From NCBI RefSeq assembly GCF_024519455.1, contig NZ_JALJRY010000012.1:1-64000 (forward strand): a stretch of DNA of 64,000 bases, read 5' to 3'. Source of the DNA: Streptomyces sp. STR69. GTDB taxonomy: Bacteria; Actinomycetota; Actinomycetes; Streptomycetales; Streptomycetaceae. Below are positions 1 to 8,736 of the stretch, piece by piece (within the stretch, counting starts at the first letter, position 1; each line of letters begins with the position of its first letter). The translations under genes and the position numbers were made by a program. Below the pieces are notes generated by a model. It ran no database searches. It was not told the origin of the DNA and saw only the letters and a list, made by a program, of their open reading frames with translations.

Positions 1-1
1 G

Positions 2-673
2 TCCCTGTCCTTCGAGACCCCGATGCTCTGGGCCACCGGCTTCCTGATCACCTTCACCTTCGGTGGTCTGACCGGTGTCATCCTGGCCTCGCCGCCGATG
101 GACTTCCACGTCTCGGACTCGTACTTCGTGGTCGCGCACTTCCACTACGTGGTGTTCGGCACGGTCGTGTTCGCGATGTTCTCCGGCTTCCACTTCTGGT
201 GGCCGAAGATGACCGGCAAGATGCTCGACGAGCGCCTCGGCAAGATCACCTTCTGGACGCTGTTCATCGGCTTCCACGGCACCTTCCTGGTCCAGCACTG
301 GCTGGGTGCCGAGGGCATGCCCCGTCGTTACGCGGACTACCTCGCGGCCGACGGCTTCACCGCCCTGAACACGATCTCGACGATCAGCTCCTTCCTGCTC
401 GGCCTGTCGATCCTGCCGTTCCTCTACAACGTGTGGAAGACGGCCAAGTACGGCAAGAAGGTCGAGGTCGACGACCCGTGGGGCTACGGCCGTTCGCTCG
501 AATGGGCGACGTCCTGCCCGCCGCCGCGGCACAACTTCCTCACCCTGCCCCGGATCCGCAGCGAATCCCCGGCGTTCGACCTGCACCACCCGGAGATCGC
601 CGCTCTCGACCAGCTCGAGAACGCGCACCACGCTGACAAGGCCCTCGCCGGCGGCAAGGAGGCGGGCAAGTGA
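2..673 (+). CDS. ctaD: Cytochrome c oxidase subunit I, C-terminal part
   Basis: The gene enters from the left edge; 223 C-terminal residues are visible. CtaD is the catalytic subunit of the aa3 oxidase and carries heme a, heme a3 and CuB in the membrane. The visible part has the SDSYFVVAHFHYVVFG segment, whose paired histidines are the known axial ligands of heme a3 and heme a, followed by further membrane helices and a charged cytoplasmic tail. The stop overlaps the start of ctaF by 4 nt (GTGA), so the two are translationally coupled. The family is certain; only the upstream boundary is unknown. Confidence 0.97.
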   Translation, partial: SLSFETPMLWATGFLITFTFGGLTGVILASPPMDFHVSDSYFVVAHFHYVVFGTVVFAMFSGFHFWWPKMTGKMLDERLGKITFWTLFIGFHGTFLVQHWLGAEGMPRRYADYLAADGFTALNTISTISSFLLGLSILPFLYNVWKTAKYGKKVEVDDPWGYGRSLEWATSCPPPRHNFLTLPRIRSESPAFDLHHPEIAALDQLENAHHADKALAGGKEAGK

Positions 674-1068
674 AGGTCCAGGGCTGGATGTTCATGTGGC
701 TGAGCGTCTTCGTGCTCGCCATGGCGGTTGTCTACGGTCTCTGGTCCAAGGAGGCGGCCGGTACCACGGCCCTCTTCATGGCCTTCGGCCTCTGCGTCAT
801 GATCGGCTTCTACCTGGGCTTCACGGCCCGGCGGGTCGACACGCTGGCGCAGGACAACAAGGAGGCCGACGTCGCGGACGAGGCCGGCGAGGTGGGCTTC
901 TTCAGCCCGCACAGCTGGCAGCCCCTCGCCCTCGGCATCGGTGGCGCGCTGGCCTTCCTCGGCGTGGCCATCGGCTGGTGGCTGCTGTACTTCTCGGCGC
1001 CGCTCATCGTGCTCGGCCTGTTCGGCTGGGTCTTCGAGTACTACCGCGGTGAGAGCCGCACGCAGTAG
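670..1068 (+). CDS. ctaF: Cytochrome c oxidase subunit IV, actinobacterial type
   Basis: A 132-residue membrane protein that starts at the GTG overlapping the ctaD stop. It has hydrophobic segments near residues 7-24, 33-54 and 85-127, the last long enough for two helices, and ends in a short hydrophilic tail. This length and the position directly after ctaD are typical of actinobacterial subunit IV, a structural subunit of the bc1-aa3 supercomplex. A strong hairpin follows the gene, so the ctaD-ctaF transcript probably ends there. Confidence 0.93.
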   Translation: MKVQGWMFMWLSVFVLAMAVVYGLWSKEAAGTTALFMAFGLCVMIGFYLGFTARRVDTLAQDNKEADVADEAGEVGFFSPHSWQPLALGIGGALAFLGVAIGWWLLYFSAPLIVLGLFGWVFEYYRGESRTQ

Positions 1069-1083
1069 CACACGCGGAACGCA

Positions 1084-1127
1084 CACGAGCCCGGACACTC
1101 CGTCAGGAGAGTCCGGGCTCGTGCTTT
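1084..1127 (+). terminator. Rho-independent terminator after ctaF
   Basis: A 13-bp perfect stem (1084-1096 with 1111-1123, CACGAGCCCGGAC) is followed by CTTTT. It lies 15 nt after the ctaF stop and separates the oxidase genes from the next gene. Confidence 0.85.
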
Positions 1128-1198
1128 TGCCGCAGTCCCGGTCCCTCGTCCGAGTGACCCAACGCGCCGCCGCTGACGAAGCTTCATAGCCTCGGCTC

Positions 1199-2464
1199 AT
1201 GAACCACTCTCCGCGCATCCGCACCGTCGTCAGCTGCACCCTGCTGGTGATCTCCCTCGGCGCGGGCGTCACCGCCTGCGGGTCCGGCGGCGGCAACCCG
1301 CTGTCGGACAAGCCGTACGACGCGGCGGGGCAGATCTCCTTCAACGGCCCGTCCGGCAAGGGCAAGAAGGCCGACCCCGACAAGCCCCTGGAGGTCACCA
1401 CCTCCGAGGACGACGGGCGGATCACGGACGTCACGGCCACGGACGCCACGGGGCGCTACGTCACGGGCGAACTCAACGCCGACGGCACCCGCTGGCGCAG
1501 CACCTCCCCGCTGGCCGCCAACGCCCACTACACGGTGCGGGTGAGCACGGAGGACGAGGACGGCGCCCCCGGCCGCAAGGTCCTCACCTTCGACACCACC
1601 AAGCCGACCACCAAGAAGAGCCTGACCGTGAAGTTCGGTCCGGACGCGGGCACCTACGGCGTCGGCCAGCCGGTCACCGCCCAACTGAACAAGCCCGTCA
1701 AGGACAAGGCACAGCGGGCCGTCGTGGAACGCGCCCTCAGGGTGGACTCCGTGCCCGCCGTGGACGGCGCCTGGCACTGGGTGGACGACAAGGAACTCCA
1801 CTACCGCCCCAAGGAGTACTGGCCCGCCCACGCCACCATCCAGGTGCACAGCGACCTCGACGGCGTGAAGATCAGCGACCGCCTGTGGGGCGGCAGGTCC
1901 AAGGGGCTGAAACTCACCACGGGCGACAAGATCATCGCCGTGACGGACGCCGCGTCCCACGAGATGACGGTCTACAAGAACGGCGAGGAGATCAACGAGA
2001 TCCCCGTCACCACCGGCAAGCCCGGCTTCGAGACCCGAAACGGCGTCAAGGTCGTACTGGGCAAGGAGTACTTCGTACGGATGCGCGGTACCACCGTCGG
2101 CATCTCGGAGGGCTCCTCGGACTCGTACGACCTCCCCGTGTACTACGCGACCCGCGTCACCTGGAGCGGCGAGTACGTCCACGCCGCCCCCTGGTCCGTC
2201 GGCTCCCAGGGCTCCGAGAACGTCAGCCACGGCTGCACCGGCATGAGCACCAGCAACGCCGAGTGGTTCTTCGACACCATCCACGAGGGCGACGTCGTCA
2301 AGGTCGTCAACTCCAACGGCGACGACATGGAACCCTTCGGCAACGGCTTCGGCGACTGGAACGTCGGCTGGAAGAAGTGGCGGGGCGGCAGCGCGTTGGT
2401 CGGCGGAACGCCTGATGGTCCCAGGCCTGAGGACGCGGCGAGACTTCGTCCCGAGTCAGTGTGA
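1199..2464 (+). CDS. L,D-transpeptidase lipoprotein (Ig-like plus YkuD)
   Basis: A 421-residue lipoprotein. The N-terminus has a basic region, a hydrophobic stretch and a VTAC lipobox with Cys near residue 27. Residues of about 50-240 look like the Ig-like modules of actinobacterial Ldts, and the rest is a YkuD catalytic domain with HAAPW and SHGCTGMS; the nucleophile is Cys346. Such enzymes make 3-3 crosslinks in peptidoglycan outside the membrane. It is a single gene between the ctaF terminator and a convergent receiver protein. The ATG is in frame with the lipoprotein signal, though the Shine-Dalgarno is weak. Confidence 0.92.
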   Translation: MNHSPRIRTVVSCTLLVISLGAGVTACGSGGGNPLSDKPYDAAGQISFNGPSGKGKKADPDKPLEVTTSEDDGRITDVTATDATGRYVTGELNADGTRWRSTSPLAANAHYTVRVSTEDEDGAPGRKVLTFDTTKPTTKKSLTVKFGPDAGTYGVGQPVTAQLNKPVKDKAQRAVVERALRVDSVPAVDGAWHWVDDKELHYRPKEYWPAHATIQVHSDLDGVKISDRLWGGRSKGLKLTTGDKIIAVTDAASHEMTVYKNGEEINEIPVTTGKPGFETRNGVKVVLGKEYFVRMRGTTVGISEGSSDSYDLPVYYATRVTWSGEYVHAAPWSVGSQGSENVSHGCTGMSTSNAEWFFDTIHEGDVVKVVNSNGDDMEPFGNGFGDWNVGWKKWRGGSALVGGTPDGPRPEDAARLRPESV

Positions 2465-2470
2465 CCCACC

Positions 2471-2551
2471 CAGGGGCGCGGGGAACTGCGCGACCAGCCA
2501 CAACCGGCCCGCAGTCGCCACACATCTCGCGCCCCACCCCACTAGGCGCTC
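2471..2551. repeat. Intergenic repeat family A, copy 1
   Basis: Begins with GGGGCGCGGGG (2473-2483), continues through GCGCGACCAGCC and ends with CACCCCACTAGGCGCTCA. Similar blocks occur at 10239-10357, 30577-30670 and 59001-59052. The arms GGGGCGCG and CGCGCCCC can pair, so it may also end both convergent genes. Its right end supplies the last codons and the stop of the receiver gene on the minus strand. Confidence 0.7.
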
Positions 2552-2943
2552 AGGGCCCGCTTCTCACGCAACAGAGACGCCAGAGCAGCCGCGAACTCAA
2601 CAGGATCCACAGGCAACGTCACCGCGGCCTCCGCCCGGCTCCACGTGGCAAGCCACGCATCCTGAGGCCGCCCGATCAGCACAAGCACCGGCGGGCAGTT
2701 GAAGACCTCGTCCTTCACCTGCCGGCACAACCCCATGCCGCCCATCGGCGAGGACTCCCCGTCGAACACACAGACATCGATCCCGCCCCGGTCCAGCTCC
2801 TTCAAAGCCGCCGCGGGCGTCGCGCACTCCAGGAACTCGACCAGCGGCGCGTCCGGAGCCGGCCTGCGCCCCGTCGCCAGCCGGACTTGCTCGCGGGTGT
2901 TGGAGTCATCGCTGTAGACCAGCACCGTGGCGGTCGGCTGCAT
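2542..2943 (-). CDS. Atypical response-regulator receiver protein
   Basis: A 133-residue single-domain protein with a CheY-like pattern: VLVYSDD at the first strand, VCVFDGE at the phospho-acceptor position and VLVLIG at the fourth strand. The usual Lys-Pro after the fifth strand is absent (TLPVDP is found), so signalling is probably phosphorylation-independent or altered. There is no output domain and no adjacent kinase. The ATG at 2943 is preceded by GGGAGGA at good spacing, which fixes the start; longer frames upstream are not supported. The last codons (Ser-Ala-stop) lie inside a dispersed intergenic repeat. The function is unknown. Confidence 0.78.
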   Translation of the reverse strand: MQPTATVLVYSDDSNTREQVRLATGRRPAPDAPLVEFLECATPAAALKELDRGGIDVCVFDGESSPMGGMGLCRQVKDEVFNCPPVLVLIGRPQDAWLATWSRAEAAVTLPVDPVEFAAALASLLREKRALSA

Positions 2944-3090
2944 TCTTCCTCCCAAGGTCCGTTGCGCGGATGCTACTCCTCTGAACACCCCGTCAACACC
3001 TGTTGGAACACCCCTGCGATGGGCCATACGGGCAGTACACACGCTGCGGACACTCCGAACGGCACCCCCCGGAGTGAGGGCGGGATAAGC

Positions 3091-3109
3091 GACCGACATA
3101 ATGTCGGTC
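3091..3109. promoter_or_regulatory. Perfect palindrome over the ctaE start codon
   Basis: GACCGACAT-A-ATGTCGGTC is a perfect 9-bp inverted repeat around position 3100, and the ctaE ATG is the first base triplet of its right arm. No Shine-Dalgarno lies in between; a GGATAAG hexamer region sits at 3083-3089. It could be an operator or a small RNA hairpin that hides the start codon. Confidence 0.5.
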
Positions 3110-3721
3110 GTGGCGACAGCAACGACAGTAGAAACCGGGCACGCGCACCCGTCGGTCAACCGGCCGAACCTCACCAGCGTCGGAACCATCATCTGGCTGA
3201 GTTCCGAGCTGATGTTCTTCGCGGCCCTCTTCGCGATGTACTTCACCCTGCGATCGGTGACCGGTCCGGATCACTGGAAGGAGATGGCGAGCCATCTCAA
3301 CCTTCCGTTCTCCGCGACCAACACCACGATCCTGGTGCTCTCCTCCCTCACCTGCCAGCTCGGCGTCTTCGCCGCCGAGCGCGGGGACGTGAAGAAGCTC
3401 AGGGGCTGGTTCATCATCACGTTCGTGATGGGTGCGATCTTCATCGGCGGTCAGATCTTCGAGTACACGGAGCTGGTGAAGAAGGACGGCCTGTCGCTGT
3501 CCTCCGACCCGTACGGCTCGGTGTTCTATCTGACCACCGGTTTCCACGGCATGCACGTGACGGGCGGCCTCATCGCCTTCCTGTTCGTTCTCGGCCGCAC
3601 CTACGCGGCGAAGAGGTTCACCCACGAACAGGCGACCGCGGCCATCGTCGTGTCCTACTACTGGCACTTCGTCGATGTCGTCTGGATCGGCCTCTTCGCC
3701 ACGATCTACTTGATCAAGTAG
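3101..3721 (+). CDS. ctaE: Cytochrome c oxidase subunit III
   Basis: A 206-residue integral membrane protein with five hydrophobic segments. It shows subunit III signatures such as SSELMFFAALFAMYF near the N-terminus and YYWHFVDVVWIGLF near the C-terminus. The subunit stabilises the aa3 oxidase and sits at the membrane. It is 80 nt ahead of qcrC, and the order ctaE-qcrC-qcrA-qcrB is standard for actinobacteria, where the two complexes form a supercomplex. It is divergent from the receiver gene. The start codon lies inside a perfect palindrome. Confidence 0.97.
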   Translation: MSVVATATTVETGHAHPSVNRPNLTSVGTIIWLSSELMFFAALFAMYFTLRSVTGPDHWKEMASHLNLPFSATNTTILVLSSLTCQLGVFAAERGDVKKLRGWFIITFVMGAIFIGGQIFEYTELVKKDGLSLSSDPYGSVFYLTTGFHGMHVTGGLIAFLFVLGRTYAAKRFTHEQATAAIVVSYYWHFVDVVWIGLFATIYLIK

Positions 3722-3801
3722 TCGGGCCCGATCCCGCGCGCAGCCAAGAAGCGCACATTCCAGAAGCATCGACGCAGAAGATCCTGACACCGGGGTAATC
3801 C

Positions 3802-4611
3802 GTGAAAAAGCTCTCCACACGACGACGCCATCCGCTGGCGGCGGTCGTCGTACTACTCCTCGCGCTGGCGGCAGCCGGGGGGGTGTTCAGCCTGCTCGCG
3901 CCCGCGAGCAAGGCGCAGGCCGACGAGTCCGCCCAGTCCCTCTCCATCGACGAGGGCAAGAAGCTCTTCGCCGTCGGTTGCGCCAGCTGCCACGGCACCG
4001 GCGGTCAGGGCTCCTCCGACGGGCCGAGCCTCGTGGGTGTCGGCGCCGCGGCGGTCGACTTCCAGGTGGGCACCGGCCGTATGCCGGCCCAGCAGCCGGG
4101 CGCTCAGATCCCGGCCAAGAAGGTCATCTACTCCCAGGCCGAGATCGACCAGCTCGCGGCGTACATCGCCTCGTTGGGCGCCGGTCCGGTCATCCCGACG
4201 AAGAACGAGTACGGGCCGGAGGGGTCGGACATCGCCAAGGGCGGCGAGCTGTTCCGCACCAACTGCGCCCAGTGCCACAACTTCACCGGCAAGGGCGGCG
4301 CGCTGACGCACGGCAAGTTCGCGCCGAGCCTCGAAGGCGTTGCCCCGAAGCACATCTACGAGGCCATGCAGACCGGCCCGCAGAACATGCCTTCCTTCCC
4401 CGACACCACGCTGTCGTCGAAGAACAAGAAGGACATCATCGCGTACCTCAACGCGGTCAACGGCGACAACACCGAGAGCCCCGGCGGTCTTGAGCTGGGC
4501 GGTCTCGGTCCGGTCAGTGAGGGTCTCTTCGCCTGGATCTTCGGTCTGGGCGCGCTGATCGCGGTAGCCGTCTGGGTCGCCGCTCGGACCGCAAAGGCCA
4601 AGAAGTCATGA
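3802..4611 (+). CDS. qcrC: Diheme cytochrome c1 of the bc1 complex
   Basis: A 269-residue protein with an N-terminal membrane anchor (about residues 11-33), two c-type heme motifs (CASCH at 60-64 and CAQCH at 155-159) and a C-terminal helix (about 236-260). Two fused cytochrome c domains are the hallmark of actinobacterial QcrC, which passes electrons directly to the aa3 oxidase with no soluble cytochrome c. The start is GTG at 3802. The stop overlaps the qcrA ATG by 4 nt. Confidence 0.97.
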   Translation: MKKLSTRRRHPLAAVVVLLLALAAAGGVFSLLAPASKAQADESAQSLSIDEGKKLFAVGCASCHGTGGQGSSDGPSLVGVGAAAVDFQVGTGRMPAQQPGAQIPAKKVIYSQAEIDQLAAYIASLGAGPVIPTKNEYGPEGSDIAKGGELFRTNCAQCHNFTGKGGALTHGKFAPSLEGVAPKHIYEAMQTGPQNMPSFPDTTLSSKNKKDIIAYLNAVNGDNTESPGGLELGGLGPVSEGLFAWIFGLGALIAVAVWVAARTAKAKKS

Positions 4612-5663
4612 GTAGCCAAGACATTCCAGAAGAGAACCTGCCCGCTGAGCAGGACGCGCACGGCGCGGTGTCGGTCGCGGACGAGCACGACCCGTTCGCC
4701 GACCCGGGACTGCCGCCGCACGAGCACCGTGTCCAGGACATCGACGAGCGGGCCGCCAAGCGGTCCGAGCGCGTCGTCGCCTTCCTGTTCACGCTGTCGA
4801 TGCTCCTCACGGTCGGCTTCATCGCCTCGTACGTGGCGATCCCGGCCGACAAGTCGATCTTCGTCTTCCCGATCGGTCACATCAGCGCGCTCAACTTCGC
4901 GCTGGGCCTGACCCTCGGCGGGGCGCTCTTCACCATCGGCGCGGGCGCGGTCCACTGGGCCCGCACCCTGATGTCCGACGTGGAGATCGCCGACGAGCGA
5001 CACGCGATCGAGGCGCCCCCCGAGGTCAAGGCCAAGGTTCTGGCCGACTTCAAGGAGGGCGCCAAGGAGTCGGCGCTCGGCCGTCGCAAGCTGATCCGCA
5101 ACACGATGTTCGGCGCGCTGGCCCTGTTCCCGCTCTCCGGCGTCATGCTGCTGCGCGACCTGGGCCCGCTGCCGGGGACGAAGCTCCGCCACACCATCTG
5201 GTCCAAGGGCAAGCTGCTCGTCAACATGAACACGAACCTGCCGCTGCGTCCCTCGGACGTGGCCGTCGGCTCGCTCACCTTCGCCAAGCCCGAGGGCCTG
5301 GAGGAGACCGACGAGGAGTTCCAGACCGAGATCGCCAAGGCGGCGCTGATGATCGTCCGGCTGCAGCCGGACAACATCAAGGACAAGCGCGAGCTGGAGT
5401 GGGCGCACGAGGGCATCGTGGCCTTCTCGAAGATCTGCACCCACGTGGGCTGTCCGATCTCCCTGTACGAGCAGCAGACGCACCACGTGCTGTGCCCGTG
5501 CCACCAGTCCACCTTCGACCTCTCCGACGGTGCCCGAGTGATCTTCGGCCCGGCCGGTCACGCCCTGCCGCAGCTGCGCATCGGCGTGAGCGACGAGGGC
5601 TACCTCCAGGCGCTCGGCGACTTCGAGGAGCCCGTCGGTCCTGCATTCTGGGAGCGCGGATGA
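4608..5663 (+). CDS. qcrA: Rieske iron-sulfur subunit of the bc1 complex
   Basis: A 351-residue protein. A charged N-terminal region leads into three membrane helices (about residues 60-80, 95-115 and 160-180), as in actinobacterial QcrA, then the Rieske domain. The 2Fe-2S ligands are visible as CTHVGC (Cys277, His279) and CPCH (Cys296, His299), with the two extra cysteines of the disulfide. It accepts electrons from menaquinol and passes them to QcrC. ATGA overlaps join it to qcrC and to qcrB. Confidence 0.97.
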   Translation: MSSQDIPEENLPAEQDAHGAVSVADEHDPFADPGLPPHEHRVQDIDERAAKRSERVVAFLFTLSMLLTVGFIASYVAIPADKSIFVFPIGHISALNFALGLTLGGALFTIGAGAVHWARTLMSDVEIADERHAIEAPPEVKAKVLADFKEGAKESALGRRKLIRNTMFGALALFPLSGVMLLRDLGPLPGTKLRHTIWSKGKLLVNMNTNLPLRPSDVAVGSLTFAKPEGLEETDEEFQTEIAKAALMIVRLQPDNIKDKRELEWAHEGIVAFSKICTHVGCPISLYEQQTHHVLCPCHQSTFDLSDGARVIFGPAGHALPQLRIGVSDEGYLQALGDFEEPVGPAFWERG

Positions 5664-7297
5664 GCACTACGACGAACACAGACTCGCGTGCGCGCGAGAA
5701 AGCACCGGCCGGCGAGAAGATTGCCGACTGGGCGGACGGACGCCTCGGGATCTACTCCCTGGCCAAGTCCAACATGCGCAAGATCTTCCCCGACCACTGG
5801 TCGTTCATGCTGGGCGAGGTCTGCCTCTACAGCTTCATCATCATCATCCTCACGGGTGTGTATCTGACGCTGTTCTTCCACCCGTCGATGAACGAGGTGA
5901 CGTACCACGGCAGCTATGTCCCGCTCCAGGGGCAGCTGATGTCGGAGGCGTTCAACTCGACGATGCACATCTCCTTCGATGTGCGCGGTGGTCTGCTGAT
6001 CCGTCAGATCCACCACTGGGCGGCGCTGATCTTCCTGGCCGCCATGTTCGTGCACATGATGCGCGTGTTCTTCACGGGTGCGTTCCGCAAGCCGCGTGAG
6101 GTCAACTGGCTGTTCGGCTTCCTGCTGTTCGTCCTGGGCATGTTCACCGGCTTCACCGGTTACTCGCTCCCGGACGACCTGCTCTCCGGCACCGGTGTCC
6201 GCTTCATGGAGGGCGCGGTCCTGTCCGTGCCGATCGTCGGCACGTACCTGTCGTTCTTCCTCTTCGGCGGCGAGTTCCCGGGCGGCGACTTCGTGGCCCG
6301 GTTCTACTCGATCCACATCCTGCTGCTGCCGGGCATCATGCTCGGTCTGGTGGTCGGCCACCTGATCCTGGTCTTCTACCACAAGCACACGCAGTTCGCG
6401 GGTCCCGGAAAGACGAACAACAACGTCGTGGGCATGCCGCTGCTGCCGGTCTACATGGCCAAGGCCGGAGGCTTCTTCTTCCTGGTCTTCGGTGTCATCG
6501 CGGCGATCGCGGCGATCGCCTCGATCAACCCGATCTGGGCCATGGGCCCGTACCGTCCGGACATGGTGTCCACGGGCGCCCAGCCCGACTGGTACATGGG
6601 CTTCTCCGAGGGCCTGATCCGCTTCATGCCGGGCTGGGAGATCAACTTCTGGGGTCACACGCTCGTCCTGGGCGTGTTCATCCCGCTGATCATCTTCCCG
6701 CTGGTCCTGGTCGCGATCGCGGTCTACCCGTTCATCGAGTCCTGGGTCACCGGCGACAAGAGCGAGCACCACATCCTGGACCGCCCGCGCAACGTCCCGA
6801 CCCGTACGGCCTTCGGTGCCGCGTGGATCTCGTGGTACTTCGTCCTGCTCGTCGGTGGCGGCAACGACATCTGGGCCACGCACTTCCACCTGTCGATCAA
6901 CTCGATCACCTGGTTCGTGCGTGTCGCCTTCTTCGTGGTGCCGGTGCTCGTCTTCATCGCCACCAAGCGGGTCTGCCTCGGCCTCCAGCGCCGCGACAAG
7001 GACAAGGTGCTGCACGGCCGCGAGTCCGGCATCATCAAGCGCCTGCCGCACGGTGAGTTCGTCGAGATCCACGAGCCGCTCAGCCAGGACGCGCTGCACA
7101 CGCTCACCGCGCACGAGCAGTACGTGCCGGCCGCGATCGGCGCGACGGTCGACGAGAACGGTGTCGAGCGCAAGGTCAAGGGCACCGAGAAGCTGCGCGC
7201 CAAGCTGAGCGAGGCGTACTACGGCGAGGAGTCCCAGATCGCCAAGCCCACCGTCGAGGAGTACAAGGAGATCACGAGCGGCCACGGCCACCACTGA
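5660..7297 (+). CDS. qcrB: Cytochrome b subunit of the bc1 complex
   Basis: A 545-residue multi-helix protein that starts at the ATG overlapping the qcrA stop. Signatures include IHHWAALIFLAAMFVHMMRVFFTG and the PIWAMGPYRP region near the quinone site, plus about 120 extra residues at the C-terminus, common in actinobacteria. It binds two b hemes and oxidises menaquinol in the membrane. An in-frame extension upstream to 5399 runs inside qcrA and is not real. A hairpin terminator follows the stop. Confidence 0.97.
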   Translation: MSTTTNTDSRAREKAPAGEKIADWADGRLGIYSLAKSNMRKIFPDHWSFMLGEVCLYSFIIIILTGVYLTLFFHPSMNEVTYHGSYVPLQGQLMSEAFNSTMHISFDVRGGLLIRQIHHWAALIFLAAMFVHMMRVFFTGAFRKPREVNWLFGFLLFVLGMFTGFTGYSLPDDLLSGTGVRFMEGAVLSVPIVGTYLSFFLFGGEFPGGDFVARFYSIHILLLPGIMLGLVVGHLILVFYHKHTQFAGPGKTNNNVVGMPLLPVYMAKAGGFFFLVFGVIAAIAAIASINPIWAMGPYRPDMVSTGAQPDWYMGFSEGLIRFMPGWEINFWGHTLVLGVFIPLIIFPLVLVAIAVYPFIESWVTGDKSEHHILDRPRNVPTRTAFGAAWISWYFVLLVGGGNDIWATHFHLSINSITWFVRVAFFVVPVLVFIATKRVCLGLQRRDKDKVLHGRESGIIKRLPHGEFVEIHEPLSQDALHTLTAHEQYVPAAIGATVDENGVERKVKGTEKLRAKLSEAYYGEESQIAKPTVEEYKEITSGHGHH

Positions 7298-7323
7298 TCG
7301 CTGAGGCGTCGCCACGCCACAGT

Positions 7324-7360
7324 CGAAGGGCCCCGTCCGAACACCGGACGGGGCCCTTCG
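7324..7360 (+). terminator. Terminator after qcrB
   Basis: A perfect 16-bp GC-rich stem (CGAAGGGGCCC type; 7324-7339 with 7345-7360) around a 5-nt loop, 27 nt after the qcrB stop. There is no long T run, as is common in Streptomyces. Confidence 0.8.
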
Positions 7361-7431
7361 CCGTGTCCCGCGCTGGATAGGGTGGGGTCACATCGTTGAA
7401 CCATTTTTCTACGACACCCAGGAGCGGCCGT

Positions 7432-8496
7432 ATGAGCGCTGTGACCCCCGCTGGAGGCGACACCGCGGCGGCCCGTTCCTGGCCCGACGTACTCAGCGCG
7501 CTGCTGGCCGGACGGGACCTGAGCACCGCCGACACGGCGTGGGCGATGGACCGCATCATGAGCGGCGAGGCCGCGGACGCGCAGATCGCGGGCTTCCTGG
7601 TGGCGCTGCGGGCCAAGGGCGAGACGGTCGAGGAGATCACCGGTCTCGTCGAGACGATGTACGCCCACGCGAAGCCGCTGGACGTCCCGGGGCCGGCCGT
7701 CGACATCGTCGGTACGGGCGGCGACCGGGCCAAGACGGTCAACATCTCGACGATGTCCGCGATCGTGATCGCCGGTACCGGTGCGAAGGTCGTCAAGCAC
7801 GGCAACCGGGCCGCGTCCTCGGCGAGCGGCTCCTCCGACGTGCTGGAGAAGCTCGGCATCAACCTGAACCTGCCGACCGAGCAGGTGGCGCGGGTGGCGG
7901 CGGAGGCCGGGATCACCTTCTGCTTCGCGGCCAAGTTCCACCCCTCGATGCGGTTCGTCGGCGCGGTCCGGGGGGCGCTGGGGATCCCGACCGCGTTCAA
8001 CCTCCTCGGCCCGCTCACCAACCCGGCGAAGGTCACCTCGTCGGCGGTCGGCTGTTTCGACACCCGGATGGCCGGGCTCATGGCCGGCGTGCTGGCCGAA
8101 CGCGGCTCGTCCGCGCTGGTGTTCCGCGGTGACGACGGCCTCGACGAGCTGACGACCACAGCCACCTCCCGGGTGTGGATCGTCCGCGACGGCAAGGTCA
8201 CCGAGGAGTCCTTCGACCCCCGGGACGTCGGCCTCGAACTCGTCCCCGTGGAAGCCCTGCGCGGCGCCGACCCCGACTACAACGCGGGTGTCGCCCGCCG
8301 TCTCCTGGACGGCGAGACGGGCCCGGTGCGGGACGCCGTACTCCTGAACTCGGCGGCTGCCCTGGTGGCGCTGGAGCGGGGGGACGGGCCGTTGGCGGAC
8401 CGGATCAGGGCCGGGATGGAGAAGGCGGCGGAGTCGATCGACTCGGGCGCCGCCAAGCGGACTCTGGAGCGCTGGGCGGCTGCCACCAACGCGTAG
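7432..8496 (+). CDS. trpD: Anthranilate phosphoribosyltransferase
   Basis: A 354-residue enzyme that joins anthranilate to PRPP in tryptophan synthesis. The PRPP loop DIVGTGGDRAKTVNIST and the KHGNRAASSASGSSD segment are intact. ATG 7432 is chosen because GGAG lies 7 nt upstream; an earlier in-frame ATG at 7396 has no ribosome site. It lies alone after qcrB, as in mycobacteria, with the other trp genes elsewhere apart from the fused anthranilate synthase at 36.9 kb. A strong hairpin follows. Confidence 0.95.
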   Translation: MSAVTPAGGDTAAARSWPDVLSALLAGRDLSTADTAWAMDRIMSGEAADAQIAGFLVALRAKGETVEEITGLVETMYAHAKPLDVPGPAVDIVGTGGDRAKTVNISTMSAIVIAGTGAKVVKHGNRAASSASGSSDVLEKLGINLNLPTEQVARVAAEAGITFCFAAKFHPSMRFVGAVRGALGIPTAFNLLGPLTNPAKVTSSAVGCFDTRMAGLMAGVLAERGSSALVFRGDDGLDELTTTATSRVWIVRDGKVTEESFDPRDVGLELVPVEALRGADPDYNAGVARRLLDGETGPVRDAVLLNSAAALVALERGDGPLADRIRAGMEKAAESIDSGAAKRTLERWAAATNA

Positions 8497-8512
8497 CCGT
8501 CCGTACGGCGGT

Positions 8513-8550
8513 CGTCGTCCCGCGATCCGGACACGGGTTGCGGGACGACG
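8513..8550 (+). terminator. Terminator after trpD
   Basis: An 11-bp perfect stem CGTCGTCCCGC (8513-8523) pairs with 8540-8550 and lies just upstream of the SAM-IV riboswitch, insulating it from trpD. Confidence 0.75.
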
Positions 8551-8570
8551 ATCACCTCACGTAAGTTTTC

Positions 8571-8700
8571 CGACCAGGTCATGAGTGACAGTCATGAGGC
8601 CCCGGCCGACTGTCCGGCAACCCTCCGTCCGTGGCGGGGTGCCCCGGGTGAAGACCAGGCCGTGGGCAGCGAGGTCTGCGGCAAGCGCGGGCCCCTCGAA
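8571..8700 (+). promoter_or_regulatory. SAM-IV riboswitch
   Basis: Conserved SAM-IV features are all present: GGTCATGAGTG at the 5' end, CCGGCAACCCTCC, GGGGTGCCCCGGGTGA, AGACCAGG, and GGCAAGCGCGGGCCC on the 3' side. P1 pairs GGTC 8577-8580 with GACC 8653-8656. P2 pairs CAGTC 8589-8593 with GACTG 8608-8612. This class is known mainly from Actinobacteria and turns genes off when S-adenosylmethionine is high. The controlled gene is the class V aminotransferase that starts at 8861. A short hairpin (8705-8719) and a second one over a ribosome site at 8724-8735 follow and may be the expression platform. Confidence 0.9.
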
Positions 8701-8736
8701 AGACACCAGGGGTCCTGGTCATCGAGGGAGCCCTCT

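Noticed and set aside
5600..7315. Long minus-strand open frame of 571 codons opposite qcrB
   Set aside because: Its composition (Asp/Glu/His/Arg-rich, no domain) is the mirror of high-GC codon bias; qcrB on the plus strand is certain.
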